Below are positions 12,313-23,225 of a stretch of 64,000 bases of DNA, piece by piece. A program made the position numbers and the translations under genes. Below the pieces are notes generated by a model. It ran no database searches. It saw only the letters and a program-made list of their open reading frames with translations, and was not told where the DNA came from. The first letter of the stretch is position 1; every line of letters starts with the position of its first letter. This stretch comes from Ischnura elegans (taxonomy: Eukaryota > Arthropoda > Insecta > Odonata > Coenagrionidae), in the NCBI RefSeq assembly GCF_921293095.1, contig NC_060254.1:106106917-106170916 (forward strand). The letters are read 5' to 3'.

Positions 12313-13503
12313 ACTCGCTGCGCTGCGCGCGCTCGTTAAGGGGCTCCGCCCCTTAAAAACCCCGGTTCCGGCTTCGCCGTCTACATTGGTGGTCGTTCGA
12401 AGGCTTTTGAAGTCGAATAATCTCACCTCAGCTATTGGCCGGCTTCGCCGGCCAGGGATGAGGGAGGCGCCCCACTCATTCTTCGGAACGGCTTCGCCGT
12501 TCCTCGCTCAAGGGCGGCTTCGCCGCCCAGGGGTTGTTTGTGCCCCCCCGGGAATACCCCGCTAAATACTTGGAACGGCTTCGCCATTCCCTGTCTATGG
12601 TCGCCATAGCCGCCCAGAGGGCGAGGGCTTTTCGGAACTTTTTCACCGTTATTCGTTTTCAGGGCGGCTTCGCCGCCCAGAGATGGGGGGAGCCCACAGC
12701 TTGAATATCGGGGCGGCTTCGCCGCCCGGGGTTTACTGAAGCTCCCCCTCGCCTACCCCAGTTACTCCTCGGAACGGCTTCGCCGTTCCTCGTTGTGGGG
12801 CGGCTTCGCCGCCTGGGGGTTGAGGAGCCCCCCCTCGGCTGCTCCGCTTAGTCCTAATTAATGCTCTTCTCCACCGAGAAGAGTGCCCAGGGTGATTCGG
12901 GGGTTTTAATATATTATGCATGCGGTCACCAATCATCCACGGTGATCATGTAGCGATGATTGTAAAGGGTAGTGCAATGCGGAGTGAAAGTGGCGACAAG
13001 TACCCATAAAAGAAGTCTTAATGGCAAGTTTTTCATTTTTTTTGCGTGGGTTTCCATCGGAATACCAGGGGTTTTATACTTATGTTAAACCAGTGGTCAC
13101 AAATCGTTCTCATGAATTCCGTGCCGATAAGTCCTAGGGGTCCGGAACAGTGGTCTCACGATTCTTTTACCTGGAGAGGCGATTTATTAGAAATGTTTTG
13201 GGAGGTTTCACGGGGTTATCGGGGGTAGCTTTCAAAAAATACATTAACGACTCGTGTGGCACGCATGGTTCGCGCGCAGTAAAATAAAAACCGAAAGACG
13301 GTCACCGGAAAAAGCCCGATTTCGGCCATTTTGTCGTCCTAGGGACGACACGTGGCGGAAACTTCCGGTTTTCGGATTTTTCCTCCGGATCATTTCGGGT
13401 TCCCCGCACGCGTGCCAAATTTCAGCTCTCCAGCACTTCTAGAAGTGGTCGGGAATTTGTATCCATCAGTCAGTCAGTCACCACAAGGGCTGTATATAGA
13501 TAG
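12313..13503 (+). repeat. Array 1, unit 4 (internally deleted copy of the unit-1 type)
   Basis: Nearly identical to unit 1 from its start to about 13227 (unit-1 position ~4263). It then jumps directly to unit-1 position ~6407 (TAGCTTTCAAAAAATACATT) and follows unit 1 to its end. About 2.15 kb of repeats is therefore missing. Both termini are intact. Confidence 0.85.
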
Positions 13504-14881
13504 GATATATGATTTTCACTGAAATTTTCACTTTTTCTGAGCGAGGATTTTTTTGTGCTCGTGCGGCATGTGATGTTTTCCCAATTTGTCTCTTTGAATT
13601 ATTTAATTTCCTTGACGCAACACGACGCATTTTTAACATACACATGTACATGTGCCTTTCATATTGAATTACGGGCTTGTGGACTTACAATTCAAGCCTA
13701 ATTTTCCAGTCGTTGGAAAAGAACCGTTGAAAACCAGACAGAGCGAGCCAGGGAGGGAATGGGTTCTTCCTCCAGAGTTGGGGACGGTCAGTCAGACGGA
13801 CGGGATCTTTTCACTCGGCGATCTGTCACTCATCTAACAAGAAGTTCCAGAGAAGTGTCTTGTCGGTAGATTTTGCTTTTTCTTTCAAGAGAATTATCAA
13901 TTTTAATCATCTAAGAATACAGCGTTTCCTGTTGTGAGATTTTCCTACTCGGTAGGGTGTTAAAAGTCCTAATAATAACGAAATCCGATTCGAAAACTAG
14001 GCATAAATGGTAAGAATAGGTTGACAATATCATTTTGCAACATAAAAAAAACCAAATGCATGTGTATCTTAATTATGCTTCGTGTTGCGACACGAAAATG
14101 CAACAATTTAAAGGAAGCTTCCTTGTGTAAAAATGAGGAAACATCAGACGTCGCAAGTGTACAAAAATATTTCCTCGCACAGAATTAAAATTAGCAGTGA
14201 AAATCATGAATATAATTATGAATAGTAAGTTTCTGATAAAGAAAAAGTAGAAGGAAATTATGAAAAAATGATCGCTGGTGGGAATCGAACATGGAACGTG
14301 AAAATGGTAATGCAGTACCTTAACCACTAGACCATATTTACAGCTACTTTATGTGGGCTAATGCGTATGTTTTGAAAGGACTACATTGCACTCATTTACC
14401 TGCTTTTTTTAATTATTAGATATGAAATTAAGCTTAATATTAATTAATTGAGCTTGATTTTGAGCAATGAACGATTACATTCAACGCGTAGTGCATCTTT
14501 TGCGGGCTACTACGTATGTTTACCTGTATCCTACCGACTGGAACGCCTCTATTTAATGCGACTGGTGGGAATCAATGGAACCATGGAAGTGGAGAATCCT
14601 GTGTAGATTATTTACGCTATTGAGAATGAATGGTGCGCCGCTCTGCGGACACTTTTGAAAAGCGACGACTCTGGTGCGAGAGCACAAATCACGGTTCTTC
14701 GCGGGGCGGACTCCTCCGCCAACTCACTCCCCTCGACTCTTTTCGGTGGAATTTCACGTTGTCCACTGTCAACAACACACCTGCACTATCGCCTCGTCGG
14801 AATTCTATTATATCCACGAGACTCGTGCTCTCGCAGAAAACTTTTTCTTGCACCATCTACCGTTACATAAAAACGGAACTG
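13504..14881. other. Spacer with no recognised gene
   Basis: Apart from the tRNA-like relic listed separately, nothing coding or repetitive is recognised. The frames here lack motifs. Confidence 0.45.
14270..14340 (-). ncRNA. tRNA-like relic, probable head of a tRNA-derived SINE
   Basis: On the minus strand the sequence reads TGGTCTAGTGGTTAAGG, a good internal A-box of the tRNA-Glu/Asp type. About 30 bp later comes GTTCGATTCCC, a canonical B-box. The acceptor arms do not pair and no CCA-ready cloverleaf forms, so a functional tRNA is unlikely. A SINE head or tRNA pseudogene fits better. The sequence after the B-box is AT-rich and I cannot define the SINE tail. Confidence 0.5.
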
Positions 14882-15534
14882 GGGCCGTATTCTGTATTTC
14901 GTCGTTACCGCACCGATCGCTATCCCTTTCAAGCCCACCAACTGGACATCATTCCGTACCGACAACGGCACTTTCAGCGATTCTGTAAGGTCGTCGGTTT
15001 CAAACCAGTCGGTACGGTTCCCCCTCCTTCCCAAACAAGAAAAAACTAATATATCCGTAGTTAGAAGTTATCTAACGTGTTACAACCAATGAAAGAAGGG
15101 TAAAACAAGTGAAGACTCATTGGCACAGTTTGTTGTAGTCGTTTTAAATCTTTTTATTTGCGGAAATTACGACTTATTGTTAGATTAAGATAATCGATAT
15201 TGGATAAGTGGTTAACAATGATGTTCTATAATGTGTAATAGTAATGCTATACCTACAGAATCCAAGGAAACAATATTACAACATCATAATATAATTTGTA
15301 TGTGATGTAAATTGTTGTTGCTGGAATGAATTATTGAAACTGTCCTTGAGATCGTTGTTTCTCTATATATATATTGGTTCCTTATATTACTAGTAATTCA
15401 TGATTTGGTAATATAGTTGTCATTAAGTAAGTTCCGTCTAAATGTTATCAACGGAAGGTTATGCCATTGGCACCGTAGCAGACGAAAGTCACATACCATG
15501 GAACGTGAACGTAGGATTCAAAAGCAAATGTAAA
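14882..15534 (-). mobile_element. GGCCGTATT element, right-end half only
   Basis: Begins with terminal sequence GGGGCCGTATTCTGTATTTC and continues inward. The same ~650 bp, inverted, forms the right end of the more complete copy ending at 61583. Inward similarity runs to CAAATGTAAATTGG, where a 120-bp direct repeat takes over. The frames over 14630-15049 are chance frames with no domain. Confidence 0.65.
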
Positions 15535-15655
15535 TTGGAAGTAAGGAAATAAAACTTTGTAAGGTTCACTGTTATTTAATTATGGGCACGACCCGGGTTT
15601 CGTAACTTGGTTACATCGTCAGGTGACTGATCTTGCATGCATCATACATTTATAA
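15534..15655 (+). repeat. 120-bp direct repeat, copy 1
   Basis: Starts ATTGGAAGTAAGGAAATAAA, has the palindromic core ACCCGGGT in GGGCACGACCCGGGTTTCG, and ends CATCATACATTTATA. It is almost identical to 17307-17427. It directly abuts the truncated GGCCGTATT element, so it probably belongs to an element that disrupted it. Confidence 0.75.
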
Positions 15656-16352
15656 ACAAAGTACACAAGTGACCGTGAGGACATCTATCGGAAAGGAAAA
15701 GGACTGGTTGAAAGAGCGGGGGTGGGGGTTAAACACGGACTGAAATAGGGAGAGGGGGTGGGGGAAAGGGGGAAAGGGGCAGCCTTGATTTGGGACGAGG
15801 GTTTTTCCTGTGAGGATCTGACACAGGAAAAAACCGCATTTCTGAGATAACGCAGTAAACAATGAAATTTGAAAATTTTATAGAATGAACACAAATTTCA
15901 CAGCGAGTTTTATTTTCAAATGTTCACCCGCCAATATCCAAATAAGCGATGTTTCCCAAACACCACCTATTTCAACCTCTCGCGATATCCTTTGCATGTC
16001 TTTCACGAGATGAGAACTTGCCCGAATTGTCGGCGGTCAACAACAGAAAGCGGCGGGGCGCACAACTACACAAATTCATCGCCAGAGTCATAAAATCGTT
16101 GGAATGATTCCCTTGCTGTGGGATGCGAAACAAAAACAATTTTCCACGCGTACCCATTTGCCTTTTTACACCTTTTTCTATTTTTGTCCTTTTCAATAAT
16201 TTTTTTTGTGTATTCCCGTTCACTCGACTCCAATTTATATCTATTTCTGTAAATTTGCATCATCCATTCCTGCATTCCACTTCCTAACTAGCGTGCGCAA
16301 GTTCTCAAGAGTCGAATGCACTTCTGCTGGCTCAAACCCGGTCTCCAACCAG
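15656..16352. other. Spacer between repeats
   Basis: No recognised gene. It contains the G-rich tract listed separately. The overlapping minus-strand frames at 15650-16275 have no recognisable motif. Confidence 0.45.
15755..15779 (+). other. Potential G-quadruplex tract
   Basis: Five or more consecutive G-runs (GGGGGTGGGGG, AAAGGGGGAAAGGGG) separated by 1-3 bases fit the G3+N1-7 pattern. This is a sequence-pattern call only. Confidence 0.55.
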
Positions 16353-17265
16353 GGGCCGTATCTATTCTGTAACTCTAAACCGATCGGTGCGGCACCGATT
16401 CGTCGGGTGCGACGTCAGACCGACTCCCGGCAAGTAGTGGTGCGATTCTGCACGAACCCGATCGGTGCGGAACCGACGTGAGGACAGGAAATCGTCGGTA
16501 GCCTTACCGACAGCAAAAAGGTGTCGGTACGGCCACCGACTAGTGGGTTTCATGAACTCCCCGGTGCGCATTGTACGTTTTATTTTGTTTTTACCTCATC
16601 ACCGAGTAAATAATGAGGTTTGCTGCAATGTTATCTTTTTCTGCCCCTTCGAATACGCCTCTTTAATTCGCTGTGTCATCATCTATATTGATTTCCTTGA
16701 CAGAAATATAAGATATTGGTTAATAAACATGAGGTTTGCTAACATATAATGATTTTCTCTCATTTATGTTACCACTTTCACTCGCTTGTAATAGGATTTA
16801 TTTCACTCTATCATCATTTATTTGCTCCTTTGATATAAAAAAGATATTTTTGATTAAATATGAGTTTTGCTGCAATGTTATCACTTTATCTCACTCTGAA
16901 AAGGCAACAATTATTTCACTCAATCATCATTTGGCGTTTCTCTCGACATAGAAATAAGATCTTTTTAAGTAAATATGAAGTTTGCCGCAACGGTATCAGT
17001 TTCTTTCATTTGTTTTAGGCAACTCTATTTCATTTTATCGTCAGCCATTGATTCCCTTGACGATAAAAGAAGATATTTGTTAATAAGTATCAGGTTTGCC
17101 GCTATATTATCATTTTCTCTCACTTGGAATGCGCAACTTATACATATGTATTTCACCCAATCACAATTTCTTCACTTCCTCGTCATTACACTTCTTTTAA
17201 TTACACCCAGCTCCATATTTTTATAGCAATTTCCTAACTTGTTCCTCTAATATAACATTTACATT
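16353..17265 (+). mobile_element. GGCCGTATT element, left-end half with minisatellite
   Basis: Begins GGGGCCGTATCTATTCTG and contains repeated CGATCGGTGCGG/CCGACTCCCGGC motifs to about 16560. It then enters a ~115-bp degenerate tandem repeat. The same order occurs at 58079 onward, there interrupted by MITEs and a LINE. Here the left half is uninterrupted, giving an empty-site reference for those insertions. It is cut on the right near CATTTACATTTGC. Confidence 0.7.
16612..17200 (+). repeat. ~115-bp degenerate minisatellite
   Basis: Five units, each marked by ATGAGGTTTGCYGCAATGTTAT, start near 16612, 16730, 16858, 16973 and 17087 (spacing 114-128 bp). Each unit carries CATCATTTATTT and CCTTGACATA-type landmarks. 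A homologous set lies at 59498-60740. Confidence 0.7.
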
Positions 17266-17306
17266 TGCTAATAACTTCAGGCTTTACTTTGTGAAACCTC
17301 TCCATA

Positions 17307-17427
17307 TTGGAAGTAAGGAAATAAAACTTTGTAAGGTTCACTGTTATTTAATTATGGGCACGACCCGGGTTTCGTAACTTGGTTACATCCTCAGGTGACT
17401 GATCTTGCATGCATCATACATTTATAC
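17307..17427 (+). repeat. 120-bp direct repeat, copy 2
   Basis: Near-identical to 15534-15655 and in the same orientation. As in copy 1, it marks the inner truncation point of a GGCCGTATT half-element. Confidence 0.75.
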
Positions 17428-17999
17428 ACAAAAATTACCGACAAAATTCAAAAAATAAAATGCCTTGTGTGTTTCTGATGTGGTCTAATGATCTGTACCG
17501 TCTTTTATAGAAGAAGTTAATGTTTTGGTGGGAACAATAAATCCTGTAGGAGCTAGTTAGTGTGGTCAATCCCCAGGAATGATACTCATAATTATTTTTC
17601 ATTTCGCACCTTTAAGGCCTTATCGAGGAGACACCATTTAATGACTCATAAACTGCAGCGCCGGCGAAGGCAAATGATTTTTAATTTTCTGTAAGGAGGT
17701 AAATTAATTATTACCTGCATGGGGTTTTTCCCGAGAATAAGTCGGTTTTGTATTTCCCACATTCTTGGAGCAAGTCTTATCCGACGCAGCTTTCACACAA
17801 TGGCCTTTGAAGGCGTTATACGTTATTAAGCAGATTGGTGCTACATGTATGGAAATGTCCATATTGTGGATAATATATTATTATGCTCAGACGTTATTTT
17901 TATCTGTACGTCGTAGAATACCCCCTGACTTCCACAATCATCATCCATAGTCTTTTTGCTAAAGGCGTAGGTACATGTTGTGTGAGTACAGGAAATACG
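17428..17999. other. Spacer, no feature seen
   Basis: AT-rich. The 61-codon frame at 17765-17950 has no recognisable motif. Confidence 0.45.
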
Positions 18000-18440
18000 A
18001 ATCTACATCTAGATCTATATAACACCCCGCAAGCCGCCTAAAAGGCGTGTGGCAGGGGGTGTTAGGACACCAGCCGTTTACAGCTAAAAAAAATGTGCTC
18101 TAACGAAGTTGGGATTAGCGTTTATTTAAGTCCTTTATGGTTCGGGGGAAAAACGAATTCCCATATCTATCCGTTCGGCAAAACATCTCTCTTAATTTAT
18201 CGCTTCTATCGGACCTGGAAATATAGTGTGGCTCTAATATTATGTTCTCTGTGTCGCTCTTAAAGATTCTCAATTGTTCAAGCAATCTAAGCCTAGCGCG
18301 CAGCCTCCGAGTCTCCAGCGGCTCCCAGCCTAATTCGCTTAACATCTGGGTAACACTGCCTGTACGCCCGTAGCAGTTTTTGACGAAACGCGCAGCCTTC
18401 CTTTGTATTTTATTCAGTTCGCTGATTAAGTCTTTCTACA
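18000..18440 (-). pseudogene. LINE reverse-transcriptase C-terminus and 3' UTR (5'-truncated)
   Basis: On the minus strand the frame at 18345-18115 reads LSELGWEPLETRRLRARLRL and ends near FFPRTIKDLN. This is the characteristic tail of CR1/Jockey-type LINE polyproteins. Upstream, the AARFVKN-type segment continues with a changed frame to about 18440. The 3' UTR contains the family's hairpin-like ACACCCCCTGCCACACGCC and ends in ATGTAGATTCG-type sequence near 18000. It is almost identical, in inverted orientation, to the end of the LINE at 27091-28230. All catalytic domains are missing. Confidence 0.8.
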
Positions 18441-19016
18441 CCGGGTCCCATACGCTCGCTGCATAAAATAGGAAATATAGGAAAGGTCATAATGAAATTA
18501 ATTGAATGGGCGACGGAAGAGGATTGGTATCGGCCAGTGAGGATCATTAGTTTCTAAGTGAATCGATTCATGATGCCTGGTGGTCTCACATTTAGAGTTA
18601 AACCTTTTTAACAGATATGTGGAGTGTGAGAATGGAAAGTAATTCGGTGTTTCTTGCATAGTCACCACTTTTATCCAATAGCTATCCTGTTTTTATATAT
18701 TAACCTTGAATTTTATTCGTGCAGATTCAGTCTGCGATATGGGAAAGCGTGATCCGATAGCGAGAATGTCTATTTCTCCGGATTTTGATTGCGCGAAGAT
18801 TATCGATAAGTTTTTTATTCTTTGCTTTGACGTTGCCTTTAAAAAGGTCGTAGGGATTTTTGTGAATGTTCTTAAAATATATAGCTGCAGGTTATTGGCT
18901 CATTCTCTAAATCTATCAAGCAAAATCTAATTTACGTGAACATTATACCTTTCGCTGCAGCTAGAGAGCAGTAGTCGCCATCGCCACGGTAAAGAGTTTA
19001 GGGCGATTCCACGCGT
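18441..19016. other. Spacer, no feature seen
   Basis: No recognised gene or repeat. The 74-codon frame at 18706-18930 is motif-free. Confidence 0.4.
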
Positions 19017-19423
19017 TACGGACTGACCGTCACAATGCGTTTTTGAACTTTTAAGAACACACGTAACGCGAACGGACTGACATACAAAACTTTTTCAACT
19101 TCCAAATTGCTGCACAATGGTGTGAAGTTTAACTTTGGTTGATGCACTACTTTGTCTTGAAAAATACAGGAAAAATAACTATAAAAATACTTAAAATTCA
19201 CTGTCACGGACTGACAAAAATGAAACGAACTTTCAGCTCAGAGTAAAACCTCTAAGGTTTGCTCTGAAACAAAGAGTGATCAGAGTTTCAGTAAAATACA
19301 TCTCAGAACACCAAATGCAAATTTCATACTTCTGCAAAGCCCATTACAATAACTGATTTTACAGAGGAGTAATTCCTCTTGAAAAGCATCGTCATGGACT
19401 GACCAGAAATGTCACGGACTGAC
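19017..19423 (+). repeat. Five dispersed copies of a GGACTGAC motif
   Basis: The 11-mer NNYGGACTGAC, usually CACGGACTGAC, occurs on the plus strand at 19017-19027, 19071-19081, 19205-19215, 19393-19403 and 19413-19423. Intervals are unequal, so this is not a simple tandem repeat. Function unknown. Confidence 0.55.
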
Positions 19424-22400
19424 TTTTGTGATTCCCTTCTGGTATAAATGTATTCACTGCCAAAAAAATTTACAAAATAACTTCTTCAATTCAAAATTAA
19501 AAAAGAAAATTTGTGCAAAAACCCTTAAAATCATTCAAAATAATAAACGAACCTCACAATAGAAAAAAATTATTAATACAGTGGCCATAAAAATCAATTA
19601 TCGAAACAGATGTTTTTTGTGTGTAGATGACTCATTAAATTTAGTATGTGGCTAAAAACTGTGGTGAGCACATAAAAAGATTTCTCTTATCAGAGACACG
19701 CGACTCATGCTAGTGTCAGCACTTAATAACGAAATTCTAGACTTTATAGTACAAATTTTGATCCATATCAGAGCCTCCAACCACTTTTTTATTTAACCAG
19801 TCAGTATGACATTTACGTGGAATTGCCTTTTGCCGTTATAATTCGCATAGTTCAGCGAAGACATTCCTACTCACTAAGTCTTTGAAAAGCTCTTTAGCCA
19901 AGACATCTCTCAATTGCTTCCTAAGTCCCATAGTGTGGTCGTTCCTTTTATAAGAGGACCGTATCTCTACCTATATGATTACCATCTACGACTCACCATC
20001 ATTTTTTTGCGCAGATTTTCACAGGTCTGACATAAGAATCGAAATAAATGCTCAAATTTTCCTTTACCAAGGGTAATACCTTTCCAGTGAATTTGAATCA
20101 AAGCTTAATGTCATAAAGTGATAGTTATCATTTCATATTATTCAGTTATTGATACCTATTAATTAAGACGAGTGTTCATTTAATCATTTAAGTATTTTCC
20201 CTTCCGAGGTGGATTTTGATGGTGGCGCTCGTCATCTGTTTCTGTCTTTAGTTTCCATTAGTTTCTGATCATCATCAGTCACAATTTATGCTATAGATTT
20301 AACTAATTTTTGGTTATTCTTAGCATTCTTCAGCGATAGTTTTTCTCTCCAATTCATCGCTATAACACTCCAACACACGTAGTGTCGGATTCCCTCAATC
20401 GTGATTTTATTTTTTAGCCTCTCCTCAACTTACTTACTTGCATGTATCACAAAAAATATCAACGCATTAAAGAAAGAAAAAAGAACGGCTGAAATTTGAA
20501 AAAATTCCTCCAATTCGTTACTTTTGAAAATCCCTTCTCGTCAATTGTGACGACTCTCTTAATCTTTAATTTCTCTCGGTGTGTCTCTATTTTGAATTAG
20601 TGCATTCATTTTTATACACCCCTTTCTTGACTCAACTACGTCGTAAATTTGATTCCCTGAAATGGCGACCAATGTGCTTCATAGTATTTCACAGCTGAGA
20701 GATTAATCCTTTTTATGTGCATTTTCCGATAAAGTGTCTCTGTGACGTAGGTATTCTTTGATTCCAGCGAAGTGAGGGGTGTAAAAGTAATGGTTTTTAT
20801 TGAGAGAGATAGCGGTCGGTCCTTCAAGGACATTCCGAGGAAGTCTCTTCATTTAGTGAAAGCGGCTTTAAATTACTCGCGGGATGGTTGTTGGAACTGA
20901 AGCATACGTTGTCGCAAATCTGGTGGAAAATGCTACTTTGTTATACCTCAACGTGACGTAATGAAATGCATTATCTCAAGGAAGGGGAGTCTCACAGCCA
21001 ATGTGAAGTCTTGTTAGCGGTCAGCCTATTGCGAATACCAAGATATCGTTATGTAATGAACGTTTGGAGGCCACTACATAATTAGGCGTGGTGCACTATA
21101 TAGATTTGAGTATCCTATTCCAAGGGATTCTGAATCAATTGTGTAGACCGTTTGACAAATGCTTTAATGGAAAAATACCTAAATAATTAGATAAATTGGC
21201 AGTATTTAATCGAACATACCATTTAAAGCATTAGATTATAACTAGTCATAATCTGTGCGTCAATTAATAGTGTTTTGACTGAATCATAATCGGAATTAAA
21301 AATACCGCCGTATTCATGCATTGCACATTTCAATACCGGATCACGCCACATATCTTATTGATAGCATCATGCGTGAAAATCGCACTTTCGGTTTTATTTT
21401 ATCGCACGTTCATTAACAGTTTATCCCATTTTGTAGCGCCTATTTTTTTCATAATGAGGTAGATGACGATGAAATGCAGTGAAAAACAGTTATACGACAA
21501 AATACAGAATATTTTAAATAATTATGTTGTAGAACAATAATAAATTAAGGAATAAGACATATACTGGCGGAGGTGTAGCTTTCCCGCGCCCACTTGTAGT
21601 TCGCGGCCACGTAGAGTCCCAGCCAACTAGCAGCTGGCCAGTCGCTCACATGCTTTAAGCGGTGGGTGTCGGCGGAGCATTTAAACTGGGCTCGGCACAA
21701 AATGTACGAATTTTGCCGTCGAAAAGGCAAATTTGCGTAAAAATATCATGAAAGTCCAGTCATCGCATTTATTTGCGCACATCCCATCTATATCGCATTT
21801 ATCGCATCAGCGATTTTCACGTATCTCTAATCTTGAGTGAGTCGCACGATATGAAAAATGTGCGCTGGAGCCGGTGTTCTTTGCTCTAAATGCCCGCCCC
21901 TCATACTATCGCACGGAATAAGCAAAGTTTGTGAACATTTATTTGAAGTACGTGATCTTTCGACGTACCTCTAAAAATATGTCCACAAACAACTGGCATC
22001 TAACACTAGAAATAATGAATTGTTATATTTTTTATAAAGTCGGAGTTTATAAGTCCCTTATAAGCCACGATTCATATGTATTCTTGTGGTGATGACTCAG
22101 AGTTGATTGGGGGAAAGGCTAGTGCTCTGAGCTGGTGATGATGCCAATGACAGAAGCAATGATGCTCGTGAGCCCGCACTTCGTTACTTTCTCCTTGAAC
22201 ATTTTTGCCTATTTTGAGGCTTCAATTCTCCACCCTGCCAATATTTCATCCAGTCCACCACCTACGATAGGCAAACTATTTTATTATTGTTTTTTATTAC
22301 TATTATTATTTTATTATTGCACACTATTATAGATATTATTCGGAGAATACGATAGACAGAGTATTTTTGCGTGATAAATACAAAGGCGATAGCAATTGAT

Positions 22401-23034
22401 GGAAAGGGTAAGGTCAAGAGACAATTATGCATTTAGGTACCTACTTGTCTCACGCAGAGAATGACGAAGGCTAGAAAAGTGACTAGCGTGTGATTGGAAG
22501 AAATGGAGGGTTGGACTTTGCCATCAATCTTAATTAGCATTGTAAGTAGTATGGTTAATGTGAAAATTCGGTAATATTTTAGTTAGATTCAAAATTTTAG
22601 TTAGAAATCAAATGTGATGATCATATCTACCTCCATCATGAATCAGCTTCGTCTTCTTTCGTTGCTTATACAAGAGGCTGGGATCTTAACTACTGTATTT
22701 CCTCGCTAAACCTTATCAAAAATTTTTGTTGCATACTATTTCGTATTTTTCGTTCTGACTTCTGCGAAAAGTTCTCCTAAAGTTAGCGTGATCAATAGGG
22801 AAAAAAATAACAATATTTCCTTATTTTACGTTCTGACTTCTCTCCTTTATTGAAATGTGTACACATCATACATACCAGTTCGCCCACAATCTTTTGCCAA
22901 CATGATAATTACTTATGTAATTGATTGATGCTCAATTAAAATAGTTTGTGTGTTCTGTTAGAGGAAAACTGATACATAAGTAAGGACATTAGGAAGATAA
23001 TTGCTTTCGCAAATGAAGCGTTCATGAACAGATA
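19424..23034. other. 3.6 kb of AT-rich spacer, no gene recognised
   Basis: No frame here has a recognisable domain, and I see no array or terminal repeat. A low-complexity ATT-rich patch lies at about 22273-22335. Confidence 0.4.
22273..22335 (+). repeat. ATT-rich low-complexity patch
   Basis: Imperfect TTATTATTG/TACTATTATT runs; an imperfect microsatellite. Confidence 0.55.
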
Positions 23035-23225
23035 AGGATGGAGCGAGTACTGAGGTGGGAGGGGATTTTGAAAACAGTGTTAGAGGGAAGAATGTTGGAT
23101 AAACGAGGGAGAGGAGGAAAGAGAAGAGATTTTCACATAGAACGAAAGGGAGTAGGTCTTACTGTGAAATGAAGCGGGAGGTCCATGAGTGGATGAAAAT
23201 TAGAATGCTCCGTGCAAACCTAGTA
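23035..23225 (+). pseudogene. RTE-type LINE C-terminal relic
   Basis: From the ATG at 23038 the frame reads an LKTVLEGRMLDKRGRGGKR segment before a stop at 23164-23166. This resembles the basic VLEG(R/K)..GKRGRGR tail of arthropod RTE-like endonuclease/reverse-transcriptase proteins. After a frame change, a MKREVHEWMKIRML segment continues the same tail. No reverse-transcriptase core remains. The match is short. Confidence 0.45.

Larger units (their letters stand above)
3349..13503 (+). mobile_element. Tandem array 1: four units of a large non-coding element (Helitron/Helentron-like?)
   Basis: About 10.2 kb made of head-to-tail units beginning ACTCGCTGCGCTGCGCGCG and ending CTGTATATAGATRGG. 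Each full unit has a GC-rich hairpin block (~550 bp), a ~1.5-kb stretch of G-rich ~165-bp degenerate repeats, an AT-rich zone with repeated GCCATTTT motifs, and a conserved 3' module ending in AATTTGTATCCATCAGTCAG. No unit codes for a transposase, Rep or helicase, so units would be non-autonomous. Head-to-tail concatemers, no terminal inverted repeats and a palindrome near the 3' end suggest rolling-circle elements. This is inference: no CTRR end and no clear target duplication are visible in the AT-rich flanks. Confidence 0.7.

Noticed and set aside
3769..12936. Identical 60-80-codon open frames recurring in array-1 units (for example 3769-3972, 7106-7309 and 12733-12936)
   Set aside because: They recur because the DNA repeats are nearly identical. 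They run through hairpin blocks, change when unit 3 diverges, and have no recognisable domain.
14270..14340. Functional tRNA gene
   Set aside because: A and B boxes are good, but acceptor arms do not pair and no convincing anticodon stem is seen.
14630..15049. 139-codon plus-strand ORF
   Set aside because: It crosses the boundary of a repeated element at 14882, and its second half is non-coding terminal sequence shared with 61465-61583.
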